Of a stretch of 64,000 nucleotides of DNA, positions 8,067 to 16,765 are shown one piece after another. The notes beneath the pieces are model-generated. The model searched no databases. It saw only the letters and a list, made by a program, of their open reading frames with translations, and had not been told where the DNA came from. The position numbers and the translations under genes are program-made. Origin of the DNA: CAMCTV01 sp964420985. Lineage in GTDB: Bacteria; Bacteroidota; Bacteroidia; Flavobacteriales_D; Sanyastnellaceae. The stretch covers positions 1 through 64,000 of the forward strand of contig CAYQUT010000006.1 in the NCBI GenBank assembly GCA_964420985.1, in the 5' to 3' direction. The first letter of the stretch is position 1. Each line of letters begins with the position of its first letter.

Positions 8067-9515
8067 TTATTTTCTTGGGTAATGCGCCAGTACTTCTCCT
8101 GTCAAAGTGATGGAGGTGCAATCCAACATTTTTACATCCACGTAATCTCCAATGGCAATGTTGTCCTTTGGGAAAATACAAACAACGTTTTGGCTATTTC
8201 TTCCATAAAGGTGATCAGTTGATTTTTTGGAGACCCCTTCCACCAAAACCCTTTGCACTTTTCCAATGTGTTTGCGCGTGCAAATGGCACTGTGTTTCAT
8301 TTGATTGTCAATGATTTCTGTCAATCTTCTTCCTTTGACTTCTTCTGGAACATCGTCCTCATACTTGCGTTCAGCCAATGTTTTTGGCCTTTCGCTGTAT
8401 TTGAACATATAGGCCATGTCATATCCCACCTGACTCATTAAGCTGATGGTTTCTTGGTGTTGCTCTTCTGTTTCACCACAGAATCCTGCAATGACATCTG
8501 TTGAAATAGCGCAATCGGGCATGATGTTCTTGATGGAATCAATGCGTGATAAGTACCACTCACGGGTGTATCCGCGGTTCATTTTTTTCAATACTTCACT
8601 GTTTCCGCTTTGCACTGGCAAGTGAATGTATTTGCATATATTCTCATATCTGGCCATGATATGCAATACCTCATCGGTCATGTCTTTGGGGTGACTGGTG
8701 CTGAACCGCACCCGCAAATCAGGGGAAACCAGGGCAACCTTTTCAAGCAGTTGAGCAAAGTTAACGGTAGGCAATTGGGTATCTAAAATTTCACCTTTGT
8801 TGTTGATGTTCCATTTGTAGCTGTCTACATTTTGTCCCAAAAGTGTTACCTCACGGTATCCTTTTTCAAACAATTCTTTGGCCTCACCAACGATGCTTTC
8901 AGGATCTCTGCTGCGCTCTCTTCCTCGGGTAAAGGGCACGACACAGAATGAACACATGTTATCACACCCACGCATGATGGAAATAAATGCTGTTACTCCG
9001 TTGCTGTTCAGACGAACAGGGGTAATCTCAGCGTAGGTTTCCTCTCTACTCAGCAAGACATTTACTGCTTTTTGACCACCATCAATTTTGTCCAATAAAT
9101 TAGGAAGGTCGCGGTAGGCATCGGGACCTACTACCAAGTCTACCAATTTTTCTTGTTCCAACAATTGCTCGCGCAAACGTTCCGCCATGCAGCCCAAAAC
9201 GCCAACTTGCAATTCAGGATTTTTTTTCTTTAAGGTTTGAAAAAATTGAAGACGTCCTCTGACGCGTTGTTCTGCATTATCACGTATGGCGCAGGTGTTG
9301 AGCAATACCAAGTCGGCTTCCTCAGCATCTCTGGTGGTGACATAGCCTTGCTGCGTGAGGATGGAGGCTACGATTTCACTATCAGAAAAATTCATCTGAC
9401 AGCCGTAGCTTTCCAGCAACAATTTTTTTTGCTTTCTATTTTCGGGTAGCGGAGCGCTGTCCTCAACCATCAAGAACTCCCCTTGACGGCTTTCATCTAT
9501 GTTTTTTTCCTCCAC
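8067..9515 (-). CDS. miaB: tRNA-2-methylthio-N6-dimethylallyladenosine synthase MiaB
   Basis: Radical-SAM methylthiotransferase acting on A37 of tRNAs that read UNN codons. The 482-residue frame has the N-terminal cluster cysteines Cys39 (ESYGCQMNFSDSE), Cys75 (LLNTCAIR) and Cys109 (GVLGCMAER). The radical-SAM triad is Cys184/188/191 (GCDNMCSFCVVPFTRGRERSR-type motif). A TRAM domain occupies about residues 410-475. The GTG at 9513-9515 fits the promoter box at 9552-9559. An in-frame ATG at 9468-9470 with an upstream GGGGAG is the alternative and would give 467 residues. It is the first gene of the operon reaching to secG and diverges from topA. Confidence 0.96.
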   Translation of the reverse strand: MEEKNIDESRQGEFLMVEDSAPLPENRKQKKLLLESYGCQMNFSDSEIVASILTQQGYVTTRDAEEADLVLLNTCAIRDNAEQRVRGRLQFFQTLKKKNPELQVGVLGCMAERLREQLLEQEKLVDLVVGPDAYRDLPNLLDKIDGGQKAVNVLLSREETYAEITPVRLNSNGVTAFISIMRGCDNMCSFCVVPFTRGRERSRDPESIVGEAKELFEKGYREVTLLGQNVDSYKWNINNKGEILDTQLPTVNFAQLLEKVALVSPDLRVRFSTSHPKDMTDEVLHIMARYENICKYIHLPVQSGNSEVLKKMNRGYTREWYLSRIDSIKNIMPDCAISTDVIAGFCGETEEQHQETISLMSQVGYDMAYMFKYSERPKTLAERKYEDDVPEEVKGRRLTEIIDNQMKHSAICTRKHIGKVQRVLVEGVSKKSTDHLYGRNSQNVVCIFPKDNIAIGDYVDVKMLDCTSITLTGEVLAHYPRK

Positions 9516-9551
9516 AGTGTATGGCTGTTTTGAATGTTAATATTGTATATG

Positions 9552-9559
9552 CAAATATA
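9552..9559 (-). promoter_or_regulatory. -7 box of the miaB operon
   Basis: The minus strand reads TATATTTG, an exact TAnnTTTG match, 36 nt before the GTG start. No good TTTG is seen at -33. It is the divergent partner of the topA promoter. Confidence 0.45.
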
Positions 9560-9587
9560 TGCCGTTCTGTCATGCGAATAAGCCTTT

Positions 9588-9620
9588 TTTGGATAACCCA
9601 ATTTTTTACCTATACATTTG
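9588..9620 (+). promoter_or_regulatory. Promoter of topA (TTTG-N21-TACATTTG)
   Basis: TTTG at 9588-9591 and TACATTTG at 9613-9620, an exact TAnnTTTG match, are separated by 21 nt. The ATG follows 21 nt after the box. The position also argues against the TTG at 9618 as the topA start, because that codon lies inside the -7 box. Confidence 0.6.
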
Positions 9621-9641
9621 TCGCCGTCTAAAAAGATTGAA

Positions 9642-12026
9642 ATGAGTAAAAATTTGGTGATCGTGGAGTCCCCTGCAAAGGCAAAAACCATTGAAGGTTA
9701 TTTGGGGAAAGACTTTATTGTAAAGTCGAGTATGGGGCATGTGCGGGATCTTCCAAAGAAGGATCAGGCCATAGACATGACCAAGGATTTTGAGCCGATT
9801 TATGAGGTGACAGAGGATAAGAGGGACATGGTCCGAGAGTTAAAGAAGTTGGCACAGAAAGCAGAAGTGGTTTGGTTAGCAACGGATGAGGACCGCGAAG
9901 GAGAGGCCATTTCTTGGCACTTGATGGAGGCATTGGAGATTCCAGAGCAAAAGACCAAGCGGATTGTCTTTCATGAGATAACCAAAAAAGCCATTCTCAA
10001 TGCCATCGATCATCCCAGAAGAGTAGACATTGATTTGGTCAATGCGCAACAGGCAAGACGATTGTTAGATCGATTGGTGGGTTTTGAATTGTCTCCAGTC
10101 CTTTGGAAAAAAGTCAAACCTTCATTGAGCGCAGGTCGCGTTCAAAGTGTCGCTGTAAGAATCATTGCGGATCGTGAGAAGGAAATAGATGCTTATACGG
10201 CTACACCTTATTTTAATGTGCGGGGAATTTTTGATGCAGATGGTGCAACGGTGAAGGCGGATTTGGTTAGGAAATTGAACCAAAGCTCTGATGCGATGGC
10301 TTTCATAGAGTTGTGCAAGAATGCAAGTTTTACAGTGGCCAATTTGGAGACAAAGCCATCAAAGCGCACTCCGGCCGCTCCTTTCACGACATCCACCTTA
10401 CAACAAGACGCGTCTAGAAAATTGGGATTTAGTGTAAGCGCCACCATGAGCCTCGCTCAGAAGTTGTACGAGGCTGGAAAAATCACCTATATGCGTACAG
10501 ACAGTGTGAACTTGTCTGAGTTTGCATTAGGAGCCGCAAAGGATGAAATTGTAAAAACATTTGGTGGACAATATTCAAAAACACGTCAGTTCCAGTCAAA
10601 ATCGAAAGGTGCACAAGAGGCTCACGAAGCCATACGACCAACGGAAATGAGTGTTCGAGAAGCAGGGAATGATGACCGCGAGCGGAAATTGTATGATTTG
10701 ATTTGGAAGCGCACCATGGCTTCTCAAATGGCGGATGCTGAATTGGAAAATACAACCGCCACCATTGCCATTTCTACTACTCCTGAGCAATTGGTAGCCA
10801 AGGGACAAGTGATCAAGTTTGATGGTTTTTTGAAATTGTACATAGAAAGTACGGAGGAGGAAAATGAAGATGGCGATTCAGCCATGTTGCCTCCTATGAA
10901 GGTTGGGCAGACTTTGTTGCGCAAGGAGATCATTGCTACGCAGCGATACACCCAAAAACCAAGTCGATACTCAGAAGCCAGCTTAGTGAAAAAATTGGAA
11001 GAGTTAGGAATTGGTCGCCCTTCTACTTATGCACCCACCATCAGTACCATTCAGCAAAGAGGATATGTTGAGAAAAAGGAGTTGGATGGTCAATTGAGAA
11101 GTTTTGAGGTGATTACGCTGAAGGGGAGTGATATTGTATCAGAAGTCAAATCAGAAAGAACAGGTGCTGATAAAGGAAAATTGTTTCCAACCGATATCGG
11201 TGTCGTGGTGAACGACTTTTTGGTAAATTATTTCCCAACTATTTTGGATTACAGTTTTACGGCCAATGTAGAAGAGGAATTTGATATTATCGCAGAGGGA
11301 AAGATGGATTGGCGACAGATGTTGAGAAAGTTTTATCAACCCTTTCATAAATCAGTTGAAACCACCATTGAATCCGCCTCACGTGCGTCGGGCGAGCGTG
11401 AATTGGGAATAGATCCAACCACGGGTAAGCCAGTTATTGCGCGTATTGGAAGATTCGGTCCCATCATTCAAATCGGTGCTTCAGATGACGAAGAGAAAAA
11501 GTTTGCCTCTTTGCGTCCGGATCAGAGCATCAGCAGTATTTCGCTAGAAGAGGGTCTTAAATTATTCTCATTTCCAAAGGTGCTTGGGGAATGGAACGGC
11601 AAGCCCATTGCTGTTGGGTTAGGTCGATTTGGTCCCTACATCAAATGGGATAAAACGTTTGCTTCTCTGCGTGTGAAAGAGGGTGATGATCCTCACACGG
11701 TGCAACTGGAGCGTGCCATTCAGTTGGTTGAAGATAAAATCAATGGCGTAAATGCCAATTTGATCAAGAGCTTTGAAGAGCGACCTGAAATTCAAGTTAT
11801 TAAAGGAAGATTTGGACCATACATCAAAGCGGAAAGTGATAACTATAAAATCCCCAAAGGAGTTGCTGCGGAAAGTTTGACCTTGGCTGAAATCATTGAA
11901 ATCATGGCCAACAGCAAACCCTCGGGAAAATCCAAGGGAAAGAAAGCCCCTGCAAAGAAGGCCGCACCAAAGAAGGCTGCACCCAAAAAGGCAGCTTCTA
12001 AAAAAGCGCCATCAAAAAAGAAATAG
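9642..12026 (+). CDS. topA: DNA topoisomerase I (type IA)
   Basis: Relaxes negative supercoils by transient single-strand cleavage. 794 residues from ATG 9642 (MSKNLVIVESPAKAKTIEGY). The Toprim domain carries the acidic motif DEDREGE (82-88). The catalytic tyrosine is Tyr283 in KITYMRTDSVNLS. The C-terminal part has at least three GRFGPYI-type repeats, as usual in Bacteroidota, instead of Cys4 zinc fingers. It ends in a Lys/Ala/Pro tail (about 765-794) made of KKAAPKK-like units, resembling histone H1-like tails and probably DNA-binding. An in-frame TTG at 9618 would add 8 residues but lies in the promoter. Confidence 0.97.
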   Translation: MSKNLVIVESPAKAKTIEGYLGKDFIVKSSMGHVRDLPKKDQAIDMTKDFEPIYEVTEDKRDMVRELKKLAQKAEVVWLATDEDREGEAISWHLMEALEIPEQKTKRIVFHEITKKAILNAIDHPRRVDIDLVNAQQARRLLDRLVGFELSPVLWKKVKPSLSAGRVQSVAVRIIADREKEIDAYTATPYFNVRGIFDADGATVKADLVRKLNQSSDAMAFIELCKNASFTVANLETKPSKRTPAAPFTTSTLQQDASRKLGFSVSATMSLAQKLYEAGKITYMRTDSVNLSEFALGAAKDEIVKTFGGQYSKTRQFQSKSKGAQEAHEAIRPTEMSVREAGNDDRERKLYDLIWKRTMASQMADAELENTTATIAISTTPEQLVAKGQVIKFDGFLKLYIESTEEENEDGDSAMLPPMKVGQTLLRKEIIATQRYTQKPSRYSEASLVKKLEELGIGRPSTYAPTISTIQQRGYVEKKELDGQLRSFEVITLKGSDIVSEVKSERTGADKGKLFPTDIGVVVNDFLVNYFPTILDYSFTANVEEEFDIIAEGKMDWRQMLRKFYQPFHKSVETTIESASRASGERELGIDPTTGKPVIARIGRFGPIIQIGASDDEEKKFASLRPDQSISSISLEEGLKLFSFPKVLGEWNGKPIAVGLGRFGPYIKWDKTFASLRVKEGDDPHTVQLERAIQLVEDKINGVNANLIKSFEERPEIQVIKGRFGPYIKAESDNYKIPKGVAAESLTLAEIIEIMANSKPSGKSKGKKAPAKKAAPKKAAPKKAASKKAPSKKK

Positions 12027-12117
12027 CCCATTCAATCCAATTGGATTACACCAATCTGTGTTGATAATCCGTTGGTCTTAGCCCTTTAAAATCCATTGTG
12101 TAGATTAATTTCGACCA

Positions 12118-13287
12118 ATGGATTTTTCTGTTTTTCTCACTCCAAGTCAATGGCATCATCGGTCAATTGAATTAGAGCCCGCATCATCTTTGGTGCATGA
12201 CGTAACGTTTTATCACGGTGATGAGGATTGGAAGAGTAAAGGTTTTAAACTCGCCATTTTTGGTGTTGAGGAGGATCGGAATGCCAGCGGAAATGTTGGT
12301 TGCGCCCAGGGTAGTCACGTATTTAGAGATTATTTTTATTCATTGACAAAATGGGATGAAGATCCCCAAATGGTTGATTTGGGAAATATCAAAGCGGGTG
12401 CATCTGTCGAGGATACCCTCTTTGCCGTTAGAAGTATTTGTGAGGCTTTGATCAAGTCAGACATTATCCCGCTCATTATAGGGGGCTCTCAGGACATCAC
12501 TTATGGAAATTACCTAGCCTACGAGAATTTGGAGCAAACTGTGAATCTTGTGTCGGTGGACAGAAGATTGGATTTTGCTACCACACATGATGATCAAACC
12601 TCAGGAGGATATTTGAATAAAATAGTCTTGCACAAACCCAATTATCTTTTCAACTATAGCAATCTTGGACATCAACGTTACTTAACAGACAAAGACCTCA
12701 CAGTACTGATGGAGAAAATGTACTTTGAAGCAACTAGGTTAGGTGAAATACAATCGGATATTAAGAATGTTGAACCAGTCATTCGAAATGCAGATATTGT
12801 CTCTATTGATATGAGTAGTGTTCGACAATCAGAAAACCCAGGTTTTGGTCAACCCTCAGCCAATGGATTGTTTGGGAATGAAATGGCTCAGATAGCGCGA
12901 TATGCTGGGATGAGTGATAAACTCACATCTATTGGATTTTATGAGTTTAATCCTGAGTTTGATAACCGTGGTCTTTCAGCCGGTTTGTTGGCACAATGTG
13001 TATGGTGTTTTGTAGAAGGGTTTTTACACCGAAAAGGAGATTTCCCCAAGGGGGACTATGAACGCTATACACGATATTCTGTTTTGATGGATGAAACTGG
13101 AGAAGAGCTTGTTTTTTACAAGAGCACATTGACCGATCGTTGGTGGATGGATGTGCCCTATCCCGCAGGAACAGCAGAACGATATGAGCGCCACCACTTG
13201 GTTCCTTGCTCGTATGAAGATTATGAGACGGCCCTGAATCAAGAGGTCCCCAATCGCTGGTGGAAGACTTTTCAAAAGTTGGTCTAG
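12118..13287 (+). CDS. Ureohydrolase-fold protein with incomplete metal site (arginase/formimidoylglutamase family)
   Basis: 389 residues with the arginase-family fold. The GG-x-H motif reads IIGGSQDITYG (121-130), so the His ligand is Gln125. The DAHxD motif reads DRRLD (148-152): both Asp are kept but His is replaced by Arg150. The third motif reads SIDMSSVRQSENPG (229-242): the first Asp (231) is kept and the second ligand is Ser233. Three of six canonical Mn ligands are thus missing, so hydrolysis of arginine or formimidoylglutamate is unlikely. Automatic annotation would probably call it formimidoylglutamase. It lies between topA and the porP-gldKLMN genes, and a structural or regulatory role linked to them is only inferred. 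A TAATTTCG box lies 4 nt before the ATG. Confidence 0.85.
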   Translation: MDFSVFLTPSQWHHRSIELEPASSLVHDVTFYHGDEDWKSKGFKLAIFGVEEDRNASGNVGCAQGSHVFRDYFYSLTKWDEDPQMVDLGNIKAGASVEDTLFAVRSICEALIKSDIIPLIIGGSQDITYGNYLAYENLEQTVNLVSVDRRLDFATTHDDQTSGGYLNKIVLHKPNYLFNYSNLGHQRYLTDKDLTVLMEKMYFEATRLGEIQSDIKNVEPVIRNADIVSIDMSSVRQSENPGFGQPSANGLFGNEMAQIARYAGMSDKLTSIGFYEFNPEFDNRGLSAGLLAQCVWCFVEGFLHRKGDFPKGDYERYTRYSVLMDETGEELVFYKSTLTDRWWMDVPYPAGTAERYERHHLVPCSYEDYETALNQEVPNRWWKTFQKLV

Positions 13288-13330
13288 CCCTCTAAAATGA
13301 AATGTTTTGAACAGTTAAATTTTGATTTTT

Positions 13331-13361
13331 TTTGTTTTGTTGAAAAAAACCATTATTTTAG
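13331..13361 (+). promoter_or_regulatory. Promoter of the porP-gld region (TTTG-N19-TATTTTAG)
   Basis: TTTG at 13331-13334 and TATTTTAG at 13354-13361 (7/8 to TAnnTTTG) with a 19-nt spacer, 40 nt before the porP-like ATG. Confidence 0.5.
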
Positions 13362-13401
13362 CATTTCTACCTCAAATGGGTGGAGCGCTATTTTGGTAAT
13401 T

Positions 13402-14370
13402 ATGAAGAAAAAAATATTCATTTCGCTTTTTTCAATTTTGTCTTTTGTGACAATTTCGAGAGCGCAACAAGATCCGCAGTTAACGCAGTGGATGTTTGAT
13501 AGAATGTCTTTTAATCCGGCATTTGCGGGGGTAGACAAGATGCATTGTTTGCAATTGTTTTATCGTACACAGTGGACAGGATTTGAAAATAGTCCGCAGA
13601 CCACCTTGTTTAATTACAACGGGCACGCACCTTTGGCAGATCAAACTCTGGGATTTGGTTTAAGTGCCTTTAGTGAGACGTTGGGTTTAGAATCTAACAC
13701 TATTATGAGAGGTAGCTTTGCCTATCATCACACGATTGGGGCGAACAAAATTGCCGGAGGTATCCAGGTAGGTATGTTGAATAAAGTATTGGGAACGGAT
13801 TGGAAATATATTGATGCCAATGACCCTTTGATTACTGATTTGCAGAAACAGCAAAGTTCAACGGTTTTTGATGCAGCTTTGGGGTTGAGCTTTTACAAGC
13901 CAGATAGTTATTATGCGGGTGTATCTCTTACACATTTGAATGCTGCAGCCCTAGAAGATTTAAATTACGAAATGGCGCGTCACATGTACGTTTGTGGGGG
14001 ATACAATTACCCCATTAACACGGATCTTGTATTGAGAAGTAATTTGTTGATGAAGACAGACATGAAGGCAAGCCCTGCTATTGACGTCAATGCCAATGTG
14101 CTATGGAAGAATATGCTTTGGGGCGGAATTTCATACCGTATGACGGATGCTATTTCTCCAATGTTCGGATTTCAAAAGGTGTTTCCCCAGAAAATTTCTG
14201 GTAGAACAACATTTGATCAATTGTTCCGTATTGGATACAGTTACGATTTGACAACTTCTGAAATCCGCAATTACAGCACGGGTTCACATGAAGTGTTTTT
14301 ATCTTATTGTTTCAATGTTTCACAAGAACCCATCAAGACGTATCACGTGAATCCACGTTTCTTGTACTAA
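13402..14370 (+). CDS. PorP/SprF-family outer-membrane protein
   Basis: 322 residues starting at ATG 13402 with a signal peptide (KKKIFISLFSILSFVTISRA). The family hallmark DPQLTQWMF..MSFNPAFAG follows just after cleavage. The rest is a run of amphipathic beta strands (QLFYRTQWTGFENSP, GLSAFSETLG, YAGVSLTHL) ending in a barrel-like terminal strand. Family members anchor T9SS substrates or PorE-type adaptors in the outer membrane. The gene lies directly before gldK, the usual order porP-gldK-gldL-gldM-gldN. The frame is open a further 35 codons upstream, but that part contains the promoter and no signal peptide. Which substrate it serves cannot be told. Confidence 0.92.
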   Translation: MKKKIFISLFSILSFVTISRAQQDPQLTQWMFDRMSFNPAFAGVDKMHCLQLFYRTQWTGFENSPQTTLFNYNGHAPLADQTLGFGLSAFSETLGLESNTIMRGSFAYHHTIGANKIAGGIQVGMLNKVLGTDWKYIDANDPLITDLQKQQSSTVFDAALGLSFYKPDSYYAGVSLTHLNAAALEDLNYEMARHMYVCGGYNYPINTDLVLRSNLLMKTDMKASPAIDVNANVLWKNMLWGGISYRMTDAISPMFGFQKVFPQKISGRTTFDQLFRIGYSYDLTTSEIRNYSTGSHEVFLSYCFNVSQEPIKTYHVNPRFLY

Positions 14371-14374
14371 AAAA

Positions 14375-14458
14375 ATGTTGAAATTGAAACAATTTGTTTT
14401 ATTATTGCGTTGGATTTTTTTGCTCGAGTTGAATAGTGTGGGGGATAATTTAAAATAG
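14375..14458 (+). other. Small ORF (27 codons) between porP and gldK
   Basis: ATG at 14375 opens 27 codons (MLKLKQFVLLLRWIFLLELN, then SVGDNLK) to a TAG 6 nt before the gldK ATG. The peptide is hydrophobic and could be a short membrane peptide or a leader peptide coupling translation into gldK. It is just as likely a chance frame in a spacer, and I know no homologue. Confidence 0.15.
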
Positions 14459-14464
14459 GAAATC

Positions 14465-15847
14465 ATGAAAAAGTCGTTTTTGTATTTCTTAATGGCCGTT
14501 GTACTGTTTGGATGCTATGCACCAGGTGGCGGCGAATTGGTGGGAGTTTATCCCCGCGATGAATGGATTCAGGCCAATCCTTATGGCATGAACTACATTC
14601 ATTTTGGATCTTATACCATGGGTCCTAGTGATCAAGATGTTCCTTATGCATTGAATAGCCGTCACAGAACGGTTACTATTCCTGCGTTTTACATTGATCA
14701 AACTGAGATTTCTAATAATGAATATCGCCAGTTCGTATATTGGGTAAAGGATTCATTGATGTTGGATGTATTGGCTCAGAATGATATTGAGGGATACTCC
14801 ATGAAGGAGCGTGAAGATGGTCGTGAATTTGAGCGTTTTGTCAACAAAGGTTATGTTCTAAATTGGGAAGAACCAATTGATTACTCAACAGATGAGATTT
14901 TTGACCTGATCTATGATAACTTTTACTTACAGGGTCAAGAGAAGTTTTATGATCGTTGGGAAATTGACACGCGTAAATTGAAATATCGCTACTGGTGGAT
15001 TGATTTGCAAGCTGCCACACGTAAAGTGAGCAAGGATGAATTTAGTAACCCCAACCAATTGGATCAATTGCATTCATTCAAAGGTCACAATGATCGCTCT
15101 AAATTTATCATAGAAGAAGAAATCAACGTTTATCCAGACACATTGGTTTGGATACATGATTTCACTTATGGATTCAATGAGCCATTGACTGAGAATTATT
15201 TTTGGCACCCAGCCTACGATGATTATCCGGTCGTTGGAGTGTCATGGGGTCAATGTCAAGCTTTCTGTGCTTGGAGAAGCCAAATCATGAATGATTTCAG
15301 ACACAAAAACGGGATGTCGTATATACAGCGTTTTCGTCTGCCATCAGAAGCGGAATGGGAGTTTGCTTCAAGAGGAGGTTTAGAGTTGTCTCCTTACCCA
15401 TGGGGTGGACCTTACACAAGAAATTACTTAGGTTGCCCATTGGCCAACTTCAAGCCGATGCGCGGTGACTATGTTGAGGACAATGGTTGTCATACTGTTC
15501 CCATCTATTCTTATTCACCCAACGACTACGGTTTGTATAATATGTCAGGAAACGTAGCGGAATGGACCAACACTGCTTATGATGAAAGCGTGTATGAATT
15601 TAGCCATGACTTGTCTCCGGAGTATCAATATCGCGCTACAACACATGATCCCCCCTCCTTGAAGCGAAAAGTAATACGCGGCGGAAGTTGGAAAGATATT
15701 GGATACTTTGTTCAAACAGGTACCAGATCTTATGAGTATCAGGATACTGCCAAGTCTTACATCGGTTTCCGTTGTGTAATGAGCTACTTGGGACGTGGAA
15801 AATCAGCAGCAGATGGGGAGTTTAATGCTCCAATGGAAATGGAATAA
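14465..15847 (+). CDS. gldK: Gliding motility / T9SS lipoprotein GldK (PorK)
   Basis: Outer-membrane lipoprotein that forms, with GldN, the large periplasmic ring of the type IX secretion system. 460 residues with a lipobox ending at Cys17 (VVLFGCYAPGGGELVG). The body is a formylglycine-generating-enzyme-like domain, with YTMGPSDQD, FYIDQTEISNNEYRQFV, FRLPSEAEWEFASRGG, GLYNMSGNVAEWT and a final RGGSWKD...GFRCVM. GldK proteins have this fold without known catalytic activity. First gene of gldKLMN. Confidence 0.97.
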   Translation: MKKSFLYFLMAVVLFGCYAPGGGELVGVYPRDEWIQANPYGMNYIHFGSYTMGPSDQDVPYALNSRHRTVTIPAFYIDQTEISNNEYRQFVYWVKDSLMLDVLAQNDIEGYSMKEREDGREFERFVNKGYVLNWEEPIDYSTDEIFDLIYDNFYLQGQEKFYDRWEIDTRKLKYRYWWIDLQAATRKVSKDEFSNPNQLDQLHSFKGHNDRSKFIIEEEINVYPDTLVWIHDFTYGFNEPLTENYFWHPAYDDYPVVGVSWGQCQAFCAWRSQIMNDFRHKNGMSYIQRFRLPSEAEWEFASRGGLELSPYPWGGPYTRNYLGCPLANFKPMRGDYVEDNGCHTVPIYSYSPNDYGLYNMSGNVAEWTNTAYDESVYEFSHDLSPEYQYRATTHDPPSLKRKVIRGGSWKDIGYFVQTGTRSYEYQDTAKSYIGFRCVMSYLGRGKSAADGEFNAPMEME

Positions 15848-15897
15848 CATTTTAAAATTAAAAACAACAATAACAAAAACCTTTAAAAGAGAAAAGT

Positions 15898-16719
15898 ATG
15901 AAACCAGGAAGTAAGGCGTGGAAAAATTTTATGTCGAAGTTGTATGGTATTGGAGCGGCGGTAGTAATCTTCGGTGCGATGTTTAAGATTGAGCACTGGC
16001 CAGGAGCTTCTTTGTTGTTGATCGTGGGTCTTTCCACTGAGGCCTTAATCTTCATTTTCTCGGCTTTTGAGCCGTTGCATGAGGATCCAGATTGGTCTTT
16101 GGTATATCCTGAATTGTCCTTACCTGAGGAGAGTAAAAAGAGTTTGAAAGAATCCAACAAAGGTAAAGTTGCTGGAGGTGGTTCTGGTTCAGGTGCGGCT
16201 GGCGGAAGTGTTTCTCAGCAATTGGACAAAATGTTAGAAGAGGCAAAAGTAGACCCAGAATTAATCGCAAGTCTTGGTGAAGGAATGAAGACATTTTCTC
16301 AAAATGCTAAGCAATTGGGCGAAACCACAGATGCTGCTGCGGCTGCATCAGAGTATGCTACTTCATTGCGCGCTGCAACTGGAAAAGTGTCTAGTTTGGC
16401 TGATACCTATGCTCAAGTTTCTGAGAGCTTGACTGGTATGGCAGAGCAAGCTAAGAGTGGGGAGACGACAGGAGCACATTTACAAAAAATGTCAGAGAAT
16501 TTGGCAGCTTTAAACAACATGTACGAATTGCAATTGAAGGAGATGACTTCAACACGTGAGTTGTATGCTGACATGCACAATTTGGTTCAAAATCTTTCTG
16601 AGTCTGTTGATGATACCAAGCGTTACAAAGAGAACATCTCTGAATTGGCCAACAACTTGAAGTCATTGAATACGGTTTACGCCAATATGTTGAACGCAAT
16701 GGGTACTGCACGTCAGTAA
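15898..16719 (+). CDS. gldL: Gliding motility / T9SS motor protein GldL (PorL)
   Basis: Inner-membrane subunit that, as a pentamer around a GldM dimer, converts proton flow into rotation for secretion and gliding. 273 residues with two N-terminal helices (about 15-30 and 36-57) separated by KIEHWPGA. The second helix holds Glu48 (GLSTEALIFIF), matching the conserved intramembrane glutamate of the family. A cytoplasmic tail follows, with a Gly/Ser-rich linker (about 95-105) and a long coiled-coil-like region (about 110-270). The gene starts 50 nt after gldK. Confidence 0.97.
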   Translation: MKPGSKAWKNFMSKLYGIGAAVVIFGAMFKIEHWPGASLLLIVGLSTEALIFIFSAFEPLHEDPDWSLVYPELSLPEESKKSLKESNKGKVAGGGSGSGAAGGSVSQQLDKMLEEAKVDPELIASLGEGMKTFSQNAKQLGETTDAAAAASEYATSLRAATGKVSSLADTYAQVSESLTGMAEQAKSGETTGAHLQKMSENLAALNNMYELQLKEMTSTRELYADMHNLVQNLSESVDDTKRYKENISELANNLKSLNTVYANMLNAMGTARQ

Positions 16720-16765
16720 TCATTTGAACTGAAAAGAAACAATAACAAACTTAAAGTTTAAATAG

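Noticed and set aside
12118..13287. Functional formimidoylglutamase (HutG) completing a histidine pathway with hutH
   Set aside because: Three metal ligands are replaced and the gene is 20 kb from hutH.
13297..13401. 35-residue N-terminal extension of the PorP-like protein
   Set aside because: The region contains a promoter, and the signal peptide begins at 13402.
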